The translations under genes were made by a program, and so were the position numbers. The notes beneath the pieces were generated by a model, which worked only from the letters and a program-made list of their open reading frames with translations, was not told the origin of the DNA and did not search any database. A stretch of 64,000 bases of DNA from NCBI GenBank assembly GCA_963935595.1, contig OZ012544.1, forward strand, positions 32,583,929 to 32,647,928, in the 5' to 3' direction. This DNA comes from Schoenobius gigantellus. Lineage: Eukaryota > Arthropoda > Insecta > Lepidoptera > Crambidae. Below are positions 1 to 12,100 of this stretch, one piece after another (the stretch's first letter is position 1; each line of letters starts with the position of its first letter).

Positions 1-458
1 CTACTGCGAACAACTGATGAGATTAAAGCAAGAAGTTGAGAGAAAGCGGCCGGAATTAATCAACAGAAGGGGTGTGGTTTTTCATCATGATAACGCTAGA
101 CCTCACACATCTTTAGCCACTCAGCAAAAATTAAGAGAGTTTGGCTGGGAGGTGTTAATGCATCCGCCGTATAGTCCTGACCTTGCACCTTCAGATTTCC
201 ACCTGTTTCGGTCTCTTCAGAATTCTTTAGGCAGTGTCAGGTTAACATCACGAGAGGACTGCCAAAACCACTTGTCGCGGTATTTTGACCAGAAGTCCCA
301 AAATTTCTATAGCAATGGGATCATGTCCCTACCTACAAGATGGCAAAAAGTTATCGAACAAAATGGTACCTACATACTTTAGTTAAATGTAAATAAACTA
401 TATTAAAAAATGTTTTGAATTTTCTTAAAAAATGCGAAGAAACTTTTTCCCCAACCTA
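1..458 (+). mobile_element. mariner (Tc1/mariner) element, 3' part
   Basis: The 3' half of a mariner transposon runs in from the left edge. The transposase end (to 382) is followed by AT-rich UTR and a terminal repeat whose complement begins TAGGTTGGGGAAAAAGT, the usual mariner-type end, next to a TA at 457-458 that would be the target-site dinucleotide. The 5' end lies outside the window, so completeness cannot be judged. Confidence 0.85.
2..382 (+). CDS. mariner transposase, C-terminal part
   Basis: DDE/D transposase that would cut and paste the mariner element. The frame is already open at base 2, so the Met at 17 is internal and not a start. Counting from that Met, the second catalytic Asp is D25 in HHDNARPHTS and the third is D60 in YSPDLAPSDFHLF. 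They are 34 residues apart, the DD34D spacing that defines mariner transposases. The first Asp and the N-terminal helix-turn-helix domains lie outside the window. The visible part ends at a normal stop and carries no frameshift, so this copy is fairly young. The same family gave rise to the SETMAR transposase domain in primates. Confidence 0.88.
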   Translation, partial: YCEQLMRLKQEVERKRPELINRRGVVFHHDNARPHTSLATQQKLREFGWEVLMHPPYSPDLAPSDFHLFRSLQNSLGSVRLTSREDCQNHLSRYFDQKSQNFYSNGIMSLPTRWQKVIEQNGTYIL

Positions 459-547
459 TTAGATTTTGACATATGATATATTGGGCAGATTTATTGTATG
501 TAAATTATATGTAATAAACAGAAAATAAATATGTGCAAAATGTACAT

Positions 548-652
548 TGCAGTGCCCTAACAGGGTCATGTGTTAAGCGACATATACGCCATACCTACGT
601 AAGACCTTTGTCACCACATGAAAGCAATAAAGGATTTGATTTGATTTGACCT
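548..652 (+). repeat. LINE 3' tail with (TTTGA)n end
   Basis: A short stretch ends in an AATAAA-type signal followed by a 'ggatttgatttgatttga' simple tail. This is a common 3' end of lepidopteran non-LTR retrotransposons. No coding sequence is attached, so it is a 5'-truncated copy. The family is inferred from the tail only. Confidence 0.4.
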
Positions 653-674
653 GCCTCCCCAAAGGAATAATAGT

Positions 675-875
675 GTCAATAGCTGTGCCCGCGAACTACG
701 TCTCGCCATAATAATTGTCAAAAAATCCCTTATCACATAGAAGTATAAAAAATAGATTACGACCATACTCAGACCCACCGAATATACACTAAAATTCACA
801 AAAATCGGTCAAGACGTTTCGGACGAGTTCGGTTACACTGTGACACGAGAATTTTATATAATATAGAGATAGAGA
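675..875. repeat. interspersed short repeat ('aaaatcggtcaagacgtttcgg' type)
   Basis: This stretch contains the words 'gctgtgcccgcgaactacgtc' and 'aaaatcggtcaagacgtttc' and ends near 'gagaattttatataatatagag'. I recognise these as parts of a non-coding repeat common in moths. A partly related core lies in UBE2M intron 3 (60395-60672). Boundaries are approximate. Confidence 0.5.
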
Positions 876-1243
876 TATTTACATAATGGGTAAGTTTCGG
901 CTTGACAGAGTATTGACCAAACACCTTGTATATTTGACCCCGCCATTTTTATTGCTTTAACAAGATAACCGGGTTTCGTGGAAGAGCCAGTTTAAGGGCG
1001 CCTTGCGGACATTCCCTTAAAAGTTAACTATACAATGTGTCGAAGCGATCTTTGTTTTTGTTTGTAATTGACAGAAACAAAACTATGTTCAAAATGCGTT
1101 TAACACTAAAATAAAATTAAAAAACGATACGTGAGGAAGACTGTATCATCAGGGTCGCCTGCTTGGGACCTCCGTCTTACCTCTTTCTACTGCAAAGCAG
1201 CAGTGCTTGCATTACTGTTCCGGTTTGAAGGGTAAAATATGGC
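876..1243. other. intergenic, no gene seen
   Basis: AT-rich non-coding DNA with no credible reading frame. The words 'taagtttcggcttgacag' (891-908) recur in similar form at 2036-2054, which hints at another old repeat, but no ends can be drawn. Confidence 0.4.
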
Positions 1244-1296
1244 AGTGGAATTACTGCGTATAGTGACTCTATGTCACTGTACGCAGTAATTCCACT
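1244..1296. repeat. hairpin, 24-bp arms
   Basis: Arms 1244-1267 and 1273-1296 are reverse complements with one mismatch, around a 5-nt loop (tctat). The arm begins agtggaattactgcgta. It lies in non-coding DNA. Confidence 0.8.
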
Positions 1297-1500
1297 TACT
1301 TAGTTATATAAAAAAAAACACTATCCGACGTCTTTTTTACTCAGCGCAACTCATTGAAGAATGAAGACGCCAAACAATCAAATTAATGTCGACTTGAAAA
1401 TAAGATATTTTTAAAGTGTGGTGCATATTTATTCAACTCAAACGGAAATACATGTCAAAGTATCGAACAAAAGGCCCTAAATGATAATCTTTGCAGTCAC

Positions 1501-1668
1501 TGGTGGCAATTCTGTTGGCACTAATTCGATTAAACTAAACTAAATTTAGTTTTAGTGCTGTCAAATTGTGTTTCCAGTTAAAATTCTAGAACAAAAATCA
1601 CGATTTGACAGCACTAAAACTAAATTTAGTTTAGTCTATTCCAACTAATGCCAACAGAATTGACACCA
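1501..1668. mobile_element. MITE family 1, copy 1 (168 bp)
   Basis: A short non-autonomous element made almost wholly of long inverted repeats. The left side starts tggtggcaattctgttggca and the right side is its near complement, ending tgccaacagaattgacacca. It contains the word ctaaatttagttttagtgct on both arms and has no coding capacity. A second copy of exactly the same length lies at 24739-24906. The superfamily cannot be decided because the target duplication is unclear. Confidence 0.85.
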
Positions 1669-1794
1669 TTGTTCTTAATTTTTAGGAAATACAATATATT
1701 ATATACAGAAGCAGAATTATATCTCACTAGCATACTTAATACAAATTCTCTTATTACACGTGTTTGATACAGATCCTATAAAACCGCAACCTTT

Positions 1795-1840
1795 CCATGC
1801 TAACATAGTCGTATAAAGCTATACGACTATGTTAGCATGG
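1795..1840. repeat. perfect hairpin, 21-bp arms
   Basis: Arms 1795-1815 (ccatgctaacatagtcgtata) and 1820-1840 are perfect reverse complements with a 4-nt loop (aagc). No flanking element is visible. Confidence 0.85.
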
Positions 1841-3022
1841 GTTGGTTATGTAATAGTTATAAAAAATTCAGAATTGTAAAATTAATTTTGAAATCCGCCA
1901 TACAAATAGTCGAGTAGTTAAACAATTTTCTAATTTCCGAAACATTTTTACAGAGGTTTGGGAAATTAGAAAACTATTTATTAACAATTTCGAATTTTCA
2001 AAGACGCCATAACTATGATATGGCTATGTTAATATGAGTAGGTTTCGGCTTGATAAGGTATGCACCAAAAACCTTGTATATTTTTATTGTAAAAATACGT
2101 ACTAGATGATGCTTTCTTTTGGTATAATTAATCATGTAACATATACCAAAATTTGCCGTAGCATAATATAAATAGCATCATAATTAAAAATTATATCATT
2201 ATTAATAGATAATTATTTTATAATTGGTAGGTATATTCGCTTCTCTTCAAAAAATATTCTCAAGCAGTTATTCTACACCAACATTTTTTGCAGACAAAAA
2301 TACAACCTATTGCAGCAGACGCATTTTCACTACGTGGACTGGATGGGTGCCATGCACATTTGAAGCAGACGCTTGTTTTCTTTCAATAATTTTTACGTTT
2401 GAAGTACCTATATCATTCCTAAATATGCATTGATATACATCAGATATTTCTGATACTCGAATTGATAACTAATATAAAGCAAACTACCTTTTACCGTCAG
2501 TTTTATATATTTAAACAACTAAACGGTGCGTGTGTCTGTACAGATATTTCATAAAAGCAAAAATGATATTTAAAATTAGACAATATGAATTAATAAATAT
2601 AATATTAAGAGTATATGCATTTTTTTGTGCTGTAACGAATGAAGAATACGTGTCGCCTCTGCCATTCTACCTATGGATGGATGTCCTGATAGCCGTCTAA
2701 GGGGGGTTTGCAGCAATTAAACCTCAGCGACATCACGCAAAACTCGATCCAAAGCTATACACTTACTCATCTGGCCAGCATGATGAAGGTGATGTATGTT
2801 TATGGATTTCAAACGGGACTTACATGTGAATCGTTAAAACTGATTTCATTCTAGATATTGTATTCTAATAATCTTTATATAACATGATCTATTTGAAAAT
2901 ATCGCTGTCATATCATCAGCTAATATAATTTGCGGCGTAAGAGTAAATTAACATGTTTAGAAATTATAGTTTAAATAGTGTAGTTTCATTATTATTTTAC
3001 AAACATTATTCACAAACTTAAT
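1841..3022. other. intergenic downstream of DAXX-like gene
   Basis: AT-rich DNA with no credible gene. A 69-codon frame at 2224-2433 has no recognisable features and is judged to be chance. The region ends at the DAXX-like polyadenylation signal. Confidence 0.4.
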
Positions 3023-3028
3023 TTTATT
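3023..3028 (-). promoter_or_regulatory. polyadenylation signal of the DAXX-like gene
   Basis: AATAAA on the minus strand (tttatt on plus), about 125 nt past the DAXX-like stop codon. This gives a plausible short 3' UTR. Confidence 0.6.
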
Positions 3029-3153
3029 CGTTCTTAGCATTTTGTTACAAATTTTACTTATGTAACATTACATAAATATTATATACTTAGTATTTGGAAA
3101 AAAATCTTTTCTCATAATAGATAAATTTCACGTGAACCAAAAATTGTACTGAA

Positions 3154-6100
3154 TTAGTCATGTGAGTCAAGTTTAATGTTCTCCTTATTACTTTTACATT
3201 CTAGGTCTAGTTTTGATGATAGATTACAGCTAGACTCATTAGGAATATCATCCATTGTTTGTTTATTGATATCATCAATTTCAGTTACAACTGTTTTTTT
3301 GACATTTTTATCTGGGCCAGGCACTTCCAATAATTTACTATTTAAACTATCGTTATCTTGAACATCATTACTTGATCCATGAAGTATGTGTTTATCGCAT
3401 ACCTTAGTAACTTTTATATGCGTTTCAGCATTGCTACTTTCATTTTCATCATCACATTCCTCTGAAATAATTGTAACACTATCTTTAGATGTAGAATCTT
3501 CTTGTGTATCATTACAATCTATAGTGCTACCATTTTGAATATTGCTCGGGACTATAGTATTATCTAGTTTTTTAGATTGACAATCGTCATTTTCCCCTTC
3601 GTCATCAGTAGAGGCTAATAAAATATCTTCAATCGACTCATTGTATTCATCATTATTCGTCATTATTACTTTTTTATGAACACCGTCCGTGGAACATTCT
3701 ATTTCAAAGTCAACATGTGCATCTACTGCCTTAAGATTGCTTGAAGATGAAATTTTTACATCATTGTTATCATTTTCATCATTTTTAATCTCTGATTCAG
3801 AATATGTTGAGTTTTCTATACTTATGACATCACTTTCCGGGTTTTTGTCCTCTGTACTTGAACCAAGTGTATCAGAAATAGCTATAGGTGAATCAGAGTC
3901 GGATATTTCTTGAGATGATGTAGGAGCTTCGTTTTCTGAATATAATTTTTGTAGTAAATGAAGTTCATCTATGTCAGATTCAAGATTTTTACTATCATCA
4001 CTAAGAGAATGTATTTCTTCCTGGTCTATGGATTTATGATCTTTATTATTTGAAGATTGATTATTGACGTCATTTTGTACGACGCCCACGTTGTCTTTTG
4101 ATATATCCTGTTTTTCATTATCTGTTTTAATAGTATCATCAGGCTGTTTATCGGCATCATCAGTGTTCAAATTTTCATTTTCAAGTTTACCTGCAATGTC
4201 TTGCTGTTTGGTTTTAACTAAAGAATCTTCTCCCTCAATTGCTTTTGATGATTTTTCTTCTAACAATCTCTTGAGTCTCTTTTTTCTTTCTTCTTTATTA
4301 ACTAAGGGTGATTCGACAATAGGTTCTTCCTCGTCACTTTCTACTGGTGATTCTTCAGCCTCTTTATCTCCGATTTCCTCTGCTTCCAATTTCAATTGGC
4401 TTTGCCTATCCGCATACCTTTGAATAAAAAAATTACTATAAGTACTTACATCCTAATCAAATCAATATTTAATTTGGCAGTCTAGGTCTAAAATTGTGAT
4501 ATAAAGAAAAGTTACCCGTTTGAAATAAAACACCACAACAAAATATCTTACTTGTTTAACACTTCAGTCTCTTTCTTAGCCGCCAAGCTCATATTATCTG
4601 CTAGTTGTTGCCTTAACTCTTCGCTTTTCTCTGCGGGATCTCCCTCCGTCGATATTCTTGATGCTGCAAGTCTCCACTCATTTTCCTGACGGCGTCTTTG
4701 TAACTTTTTCCCACATCTTGTAAATAAATCTCGAGCTACAAAATTAAAAAAATATTTGAAATATAATAAAAAACTTTATCACATCTGCATAAACTGACTT
4801 AGGTTAACACTGCCCAAGGGAAAACAGCGATCTCCGGGCAGCAAGAATGTGCACAAGTAAAGAAAAACCAATGGCTGCTACCATAGTAAAAGCCGCAGAA
4901 TATAGCAACAAACACTCTATTTAATCTCGACTTTAACTGAACCCTTGTCAGCAAAGTAAAACGCCAGACAAATGGAACCACTGCAAAGGGTAAAAGTGAA
5001 TCGGCGCCTGCGCAAAGCGGATCAGAAACCAGTTGTATAAAGAGGAAGTTCCAAAAGTAGAAGATGAGCAGTTAGTTACTACTTGCGCGCATCTGAAACA
5101 AACGCTGAAAGCGAAATCGCGGATTGTTAAGGAATAGGTATATAGCAAAACTTAGACGACTCGGTCGTCCGAGCCGAGCGCAGCGAAGGCGACAACATCC
5201 TGAGGATGCCAAGTGGAGTGGCGAAACGCGTCGAATCTAAGTATTTGCATGTTGGTGTGGTAATAATTAGTGATATTCCTTTGTCGCATGCGATTGAGGA
5301 AGGGCGGGCGGTGCACCATTGGCCTGCGTAGTTAGTACCAACTACCGACATTTTTTGTCGGAAGTTTTGCTATATACCTATTTCTTAACAATTAGTAATG
5401 GACTTGCGAAAAATAACGCCTGACACCATTAATTATACGAAGTCGCGGATGCTTAACAGATCCCACAAACCCAGACCCACAAATATGCAGCCTCTGTGAG
5501 CAGGGAGTTCGTCTTCGTCCATCAGCTCTGCTAAACGCGGAAATATTTCGCGGGCGGCGGTAAAGATCGTCTAAGAGTATCTGTCTGGCAAGAAACCTAG
5601 ATGAGTTAATGAAGGTATAGATGGATACAGGATAAAGTCTGATTACATATTTGACGACAAATATGGTACTGGTACAGGAGTATTGTCGAAGAGACTCAAC
5701 ATACATATACTATATGCAAGCCTTTAGGTATATAATACTGTCCCTCAGGCAAATTCATTTAATGCATCTTGCTGGTAGCAAAATAACACATAACTAAACG
5801 TGGACTAGAAAGTATACATAACTAAATTTTCGGACAGTAAGTCCGTACTGCACACTCTGGGACCGTGCAGCTACCACCTATCTGATACGCGAATGTCACA
5901 TGGTCCTATTCGAGACTACATTGGATGAACTCTAGCAAACTGGCATAAAGAGGATCCAGCATGGTCCACTGTGTTGGTTTAAAGGTAAGTTATGCAGAGG
6001 TGCACAAGAAATACTGGAATAGCCAGGGGAAAACAGAAATGAACTAATAGATCTAATTATAAATACCGTGAATATTGTGAGCAATAAAAGAACATAAACG

Positions 6101-9100
6101 TATGGAAGTGAAACCAAAAACAAGAAATAACCTATATAGTAAAACTTAATTAACTTGGGAGAAAATATGTACTATCGAGGTCTCTCGTGCCTTACCACTT
6201 TGTAGAAATATTCATTTGAAAGCGGATCGCATCGGACACGCCCACACGACTCATACCTATCCCTGATTGGCTACGTATTTTTACTACGATTTACTACGGC
6301 CAATCATAGACAGACATCTGGTTTCATTGAAATCGTCTTAGTGTTAGTAAGTCAGTCTGCTGTACGCTTTACTATTGGTGAATGAATGGAGCGGAGCGTG
6401 GTCTGACGCGATTGTCATCGTGCAGTGTGCAAGCGACTTTCGACGTAGGACTGGTAAGGTGCCAGTGTCCTCGATAGTACCTATGCTTAAGAGAAATAAA
6501 ATGTTTCTTCACAATATTCATACAACTGAAGGAAATCTTACAAATTAGGAAAGAATTACAGGTGAAAAAACAAGATGACATTAGAAAAGAAAGTATTGCT
6601 TTAAATAGATAAGTTAATGTTACCATAGACTGATAATTAAAGATAATAATAACAGAGATAAATTAACTGAGAACAAAGTAAATGAGAAAAGGAAGAGATC
6701 TCCATCAAAGACATCCAACACAAGCCAATAATGATGACGAAACAGGCCGCAGAGATCCGAATAAAATGAACAAAATAATTCTATAAATTAGTTGATTAAC
6801 CAGTAAACAATAGCAGCTACCCCAGCAACAATAACTCAACTGAACACCAACCCGGCTAGTCACTGTGGGGACAACGACTGCTATCCTCTAACTAAACCAT
6901 GTTTTGAAACCACATCTACAAAGGTGGATGATCGAAATACAAGACAATTATTGTTTGTCATATTTTTAGACCATATCACCACCAAATATTATTTGACATG
7001 AGTATCATTTTACAAAACTAACTTTCATCTTTTTTTAATATACACGGTTTTTTTTATCACCCTGGAAAATTTAAGGGACGCTTCACGACATGGTATTAGA
7101 ATGTTTTAAATATGAATAAAAAAATAACTTATTTACTTAATTTTATATTAATGTTCAAAAAAATCCAAAAAATGTTGCACTAGTTGAGAGCAGCATTTTT
7201 TTAGATTTTTTTATTTTCTTTATTATTTTTTTTATTTTTTATATAATAATGGATGTGTCCTGAAGCTAGAAGCTAAGATAACAAAATAACCGTGTATTTT
7301 TTATTATTGCCCGAAGTCTCTTTTGAAGTATTTTCATTTCGGTTAGGTGATGTTATGAGTTAGACTTTGTAATCAATCACACAGCAAACTACTTGTTGCT
7401 TACATGCTGATGTGATTTATAAAAAAACTTATGGAATAAATAATAATAAGAAAGGCGTAGGGATGTGACGACCCCATCGCCCATTGGTGAAGCAGTTTTA
7501 GTAACAAGACCTACTCCATCAGTGCAATCAGTCTGCACCCAAATTGTGACTATAGGCGTAAAGTATTGGTCCGTGCTTTAACTAACTACAACAGCCATCA
7601 CTTTGGGCGCAATTTTTGTACAACGGGCTCATCAGGTTTATGGGCACCCACTGATGTATATGGCCCCTTATGTAGCTCATTGGACGAGTACTATGATGGT
7701 TGGACGAAATGGAATGCTTGGGGCGGCTTAGGGCCGCTTCCTGAGGGGCGCCAGGGCTCGCCCGGAGCTGGCGCCGGGTTGAGCAGAATGCGAGCCAGCC
7801 AAACCTGACGGCCGGCACGACCACCTTGCCGGCCCACCCCACCATCACCACCCGTCGACTTAGGTCCAGTAGGGCTTTCACAGGCTCAACAATCGGTCCC
7901 CACCACTGGTGGAATAGTACGCCCGTGAAGTGGACTCAGTCACAAAATCAAAATATCATGCGAGCGTACATCGGGGGAACGGGTTATCGGGCGAGGCTGC
8001 CAGCGGCTTTTCAAGCCGCTGGCTGACCGAGTTCGGTTTATCTTAAGGAGGGAACTTTTCACTCCTACTGAACTGGGTCGATTACGACTCGAGGCTGTGT
8101 CGTCCACTAATCTTGTCAATAGAAGACCGAGCGAAAGGCGTAATAGCACTAGGCGTAGCACTATCTGTGACCCTAATGCTACATTGGTCAACCCTGCTCA
8201 AGCTCCTGCCGAATCGGATGGAGTGGACAACACAGTGACCCAAGACTAAGCGCGGATTAGGAGGAATCTTGAAAAGACGATTCTCAAATTCCGTGAACTT
8301 CAACCCGAAGAGGGGCCGAAAATTCCAAGAATGATTCCTGAGTAGTCAAAACCGGAGCGTCGATAAGACAATAAGCTAGTTGCTTCTACCACATTCGGAA
8401 GTAAGTAGTAGTCTCGGTGATACCAACTCAATTCTATTTAGTGCTGTAATGGTGGTCTGCAGATTTGATGGCATTAGGCTTTCTGCTAGGAGAGTAGAGG
8501 GGAACCCTGATAGTCTGCGGAGCAGCACCCCAGTGTGGTATTGAGAAACGTATTATGGAGACCAGTCCTCATCGGCAAGCTCATCAGCTTCAGGTCAGGA
8601 AATACAGGACGCGAGTGCTGCGTTTCGTCCACCGGGAAAAGGCGGGAACAGAGGTCAGTCTCGGAAATCCCGCACTCGCGCTCGATACTCTGGGAGGATG
8701 GCAAATTATCATCAACATCGTCTCTTCGGCAGTGATCAGAAGAAATTCTACCGTACATGGGAGACACAGGCTGAATCCTCCACGGGCCAAAGGCCTAGTG
8801 ACGGAGACACTGTTGCCTTTTGGCGAAAAATCTGGTCGCAGCCTGTGGAGCATTCAGAGGGCGAATGGAAGGTGTCAATTGAGGAAGCGTGTGCAACAAT
8901 TGAACCGATGGAACCTTTAATGATTGAACCGATGGAACCTCATAACGGTAGTAAACGTGCGTCTTGCAGTCCAGAAGACTCCGTACTGTAAAACTCCTGG
9001 GAGTGATAGACTGGACTATTGGTTAAAATTAAAAGGGTTCCGTTCGTGCCACATAATCCTGGGCCGCCAATTCCAAGAACAGCGAAGTTTCCTGAACTTC

Positions 9101-12100
9101 TTCACTACGGGGGTCACTCATTCAGCTCCAAAGTCAGCAAATGCCGCAGATCCATCTCAATACCCATAACGTGTATATGTATAACATACAAGATGTTCAC
9201 ATCCATTTTAAAATCATCCAAGCAAAAATGGATGCACACGTCGAGCAAACCCGCATAATGGCGAAAACCCAGAATGGATGGAGAGGCGGTAGCCGTGGTG
9301 CAAAGTAGCTCCTATGGCCAGCTCGTTAAACGCAATCGACGTAATTTCTCCGCCGCCTGGATAGGTTATAGAAAAGCGTTTGACACGGTTCCCCATACAT
9401 GGTTCAATTAAATTATTTTTATTGGCATAAATAATAGTTTTAAGTGTTTATTTAGACAAACAAAATGCCAAGCTAAATTCTACAATGTATAATGTAATTG
9501 AAAATAAATTAAAAATATACAATAAGATAATCAAAAAAGAAAGAAAAATAAATAAACACATGGCTCCGCCATTTGTGTTTGGTGTTTATTTATTTTTCTC
9601 GGAATTTATCGGAAAGTCGCTTATATTGTTTCGAGTGCTCGGGAGTACACGAGACGCAATTGACGTCTCGTTAATTATTAAATAAAAATAATTTGTAATT
9701 ACCTTCTTCCATGATATCCACTTCATTCCAACCCAAATGGTCTTCTTGATTCGCCTCTCTTACACAACGAAGCACATCGTGAAAGTCAGGGAAAGGCAAT
9801 GGTGCTCCAATAGGCACCTTTTTATTGATCCACTTCTCAATTCGCTTTGCCGGGCCGGCTGGTCGGCCTGGGCGTGCGTCTATTTGCACATGGGGTTCTG
9901 ACGGCATTTTCGTATTAGTCAACTGACAAAACTTTGCGTGAACTTTAACCAACCTTTCTTTATACCTACAAATAAATGGTTTTTTTTAATCAATATGTGC
10001 GAAGGATACATTTATTGTATTTGTATCTCAGCCACGATTTCGTTTAATTAATCTACTGTCCATTTTTTTAAGAGGAAATCATATGGGCATTTTTACTACA
10101 TTACAGTCTCAAAAGGCTAGATGAATGAAAAAAATTATTACTTTAATAGAAGCTCATTCATATAATAAACAGAGACAAAAAATCAGTTTTCGAATAACTA
10201 TAAAAACCGAGATATAAGGTATTAAAGATTTTTCTCCATCTCTTTCTAGCGAAACGGCAATTAACATGGAGTTTATATGGCCGTACTCAACAATGACGTC
10301 ACGGTTGATGTCGGATCTCTGTCTAATCGCTTCCAAATTAACAGATTAAAATGCTTGTATCTAATGTATTTCTAAGCCGATTTTAATTCTAATTTCACAT
10401 GATTGCATCTTTATCCACAGTATTTTAATATTTTATGACGAGCCATGAAAATGAGAATTCAGTCATCATCCCAATTGTTGTCCCTGTTTCCTTTCCGGAT
10501 ATGGGCACTATTAGCATGTTCCTATGTTTTCCTTTTAAAGTGAAACTTTTTTTTAAATCTTAGTTACTTGAGTTACAACCGAACAACCATCGAATTTGAT
10601 GGTTGTAAAACGCTCTGACGTTTATGACTGAAATACTCTTACGTGATTGGATGATATTGGCGGCCATATTCTATAATGTCATCTACTAGAAAGAGAGAGA
10701 AATAAAAAATCATGTCAAAGAGGGAGATAAAAAATTTGGTTGCTGCAATTCGTTCAACGCCTTTGAGCGAGTTAAAAAACAACCGGACAACTACACCCAG
10801 AGGCGCTGAACGCGCCTCTGTTTTTTTTTTTTTATCTATTATTTTAAGAGGCTTTAGTTACTCATAGTAATCATGTCAGCCTCATAGGGGCTCTCCGGAT
10901 CGTTACTCAGCCCAATGATTGAGAAGTTGGTCATGATTCACAATTTCGTTCCTTGAATGATTGTTTTATAAACCTATATATCTGGCCCGCTGTACCACCT
11001 ACACATTCCCGCAATATAAGATTTATCCCAACATTTCTCAGATCTAAATTTGATAAATATTTATCTCTGTTCTCCTTTGTCCATCAAAAAGTGAAGGAGG
11101 TCTTCATCCTTACCGCATTTGGTACATAGTGGTGATGGCTTAATGCGCATCATATGTAAATACTTATTTAATGAAATGTGCCCTGACCGGACCCTAAACG
11201 CAGAAATAAGCAGTTCCCTGGAGAGGCTGGCTTGAATAAACCTTAAAGATCCTGTCTGTGATGGAGCAGTACCAAATTCCCTTTAATTTTGATTGTTCAT
11301 TAAAGTGTTTTTGCCAAGTATCCCAACTTTTGGTCTTGTTACTGTCATTAATCGATCAATTATATGAAAATGAGTGAATGAATTAATCAATAATCGATAT
11401 ATTGCAATGAATTGGATAGTTTCTTTTCTTTTGTTTACATTTGCGTTTTAATATTGCTTGTCAGTTAGATGCGTTTTGTTATCAATATTCACTGAAATAG
11501 TGAAATCAATTTTTCTTTCTTTGCAAAAGAAATTAATTAAAGAAAAATAGGTAAACTAGTATCGTTTACATAATAACCCAAATTCAGTATCCTACGTAAT
11601 CCTAATCCCAGTAAGCTCATTCTGGATTTTATTATTAATTAATATTCGTCGTCAGTTTAGTTAATTTTTCACTTACTCAAATTCATACCGCTCAAGTTAT
11701 TAAAATAATATCTCATCATCAGAGGCTACCTGTTTTTTTATTCAGTCGGTTTATTATTCCCCTTATTTAAAGCATAATTTGCTTACCTTTCAGTCAAGAG
11801 ATACACTGAATCTTCATCATCATCAAAATCTACTTCCTGCGTTTCGAGTTTTTGTATTGCTCTATGAAGCTTCTTAAGGGTCTTCTCCAATTTGCGAATT
11901 TGTCTTTGCCGCTTAGAATCATATTCGGGCTCATTAGCTTGCTCGTTATTACGAGTTTCTGAAATATAACATCCATAATTATATTATAATTGTATAAATG
12001 AGACTTATTTTTTTTATTTTGACTATTTAAAAAAAATTAATTAAAAACAAAGATGTTTATCAGTTTGTTACTTCATGTCTGATTATTATTTGTTTTGATA

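Larger units (their letters stand above)
4736..9702 (-). other. DAXX-like intron 4, about 5 kb, filled with repeats
   Basis: The intron between the exons at 9703-9965 and 4552-4735. The donor is GTAATT after 9703 and the acceptor is a TTTTGTAG-type site. It holds a TIR element at 5123-5392 and an R4/Dong LINE remnant at about 7820-9405. The rest (5393-7820) is AT-rich with no gene seen, including T-rich tracts at 7190-7250 and an unassigned GC-richer patch at 6180-6470. Confidence 0.75.
9966..11786 (-). other. DAXX-like intron 3
   Basis: The intron between the exons at 11787-11958 and 9703-9965 (donor GTAAGC, acceptor TTTGTAG). It contains family-3 repeat copy 1 (10607-10820) and a LINE C-terminal fragment (about 11095-11200). 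The rest is AT-rich with no gene seen. Confidence 0.75.

Noticed and set aside
2224..2433. 69-codon plus-strand frame
   Set aside because: No family, no splice context, AT-rich surroundings. Consistent with chance.
3176..4423. Plus-strand frames opposite the acidic DAXX-like exon (for example 4064-4423)
   Set aside because: They are antisense shadows of a biased coding exon. They are Ser/Leu-rich with no motifs and no splice logic.
8555..8920. 121-codon plus-strand frame within the R4/Dong remnant
   Set aside because: The overlapping frame with AFWRKIWSQPVEH carries the recognisable LINE motifs, so this one is a shadow.
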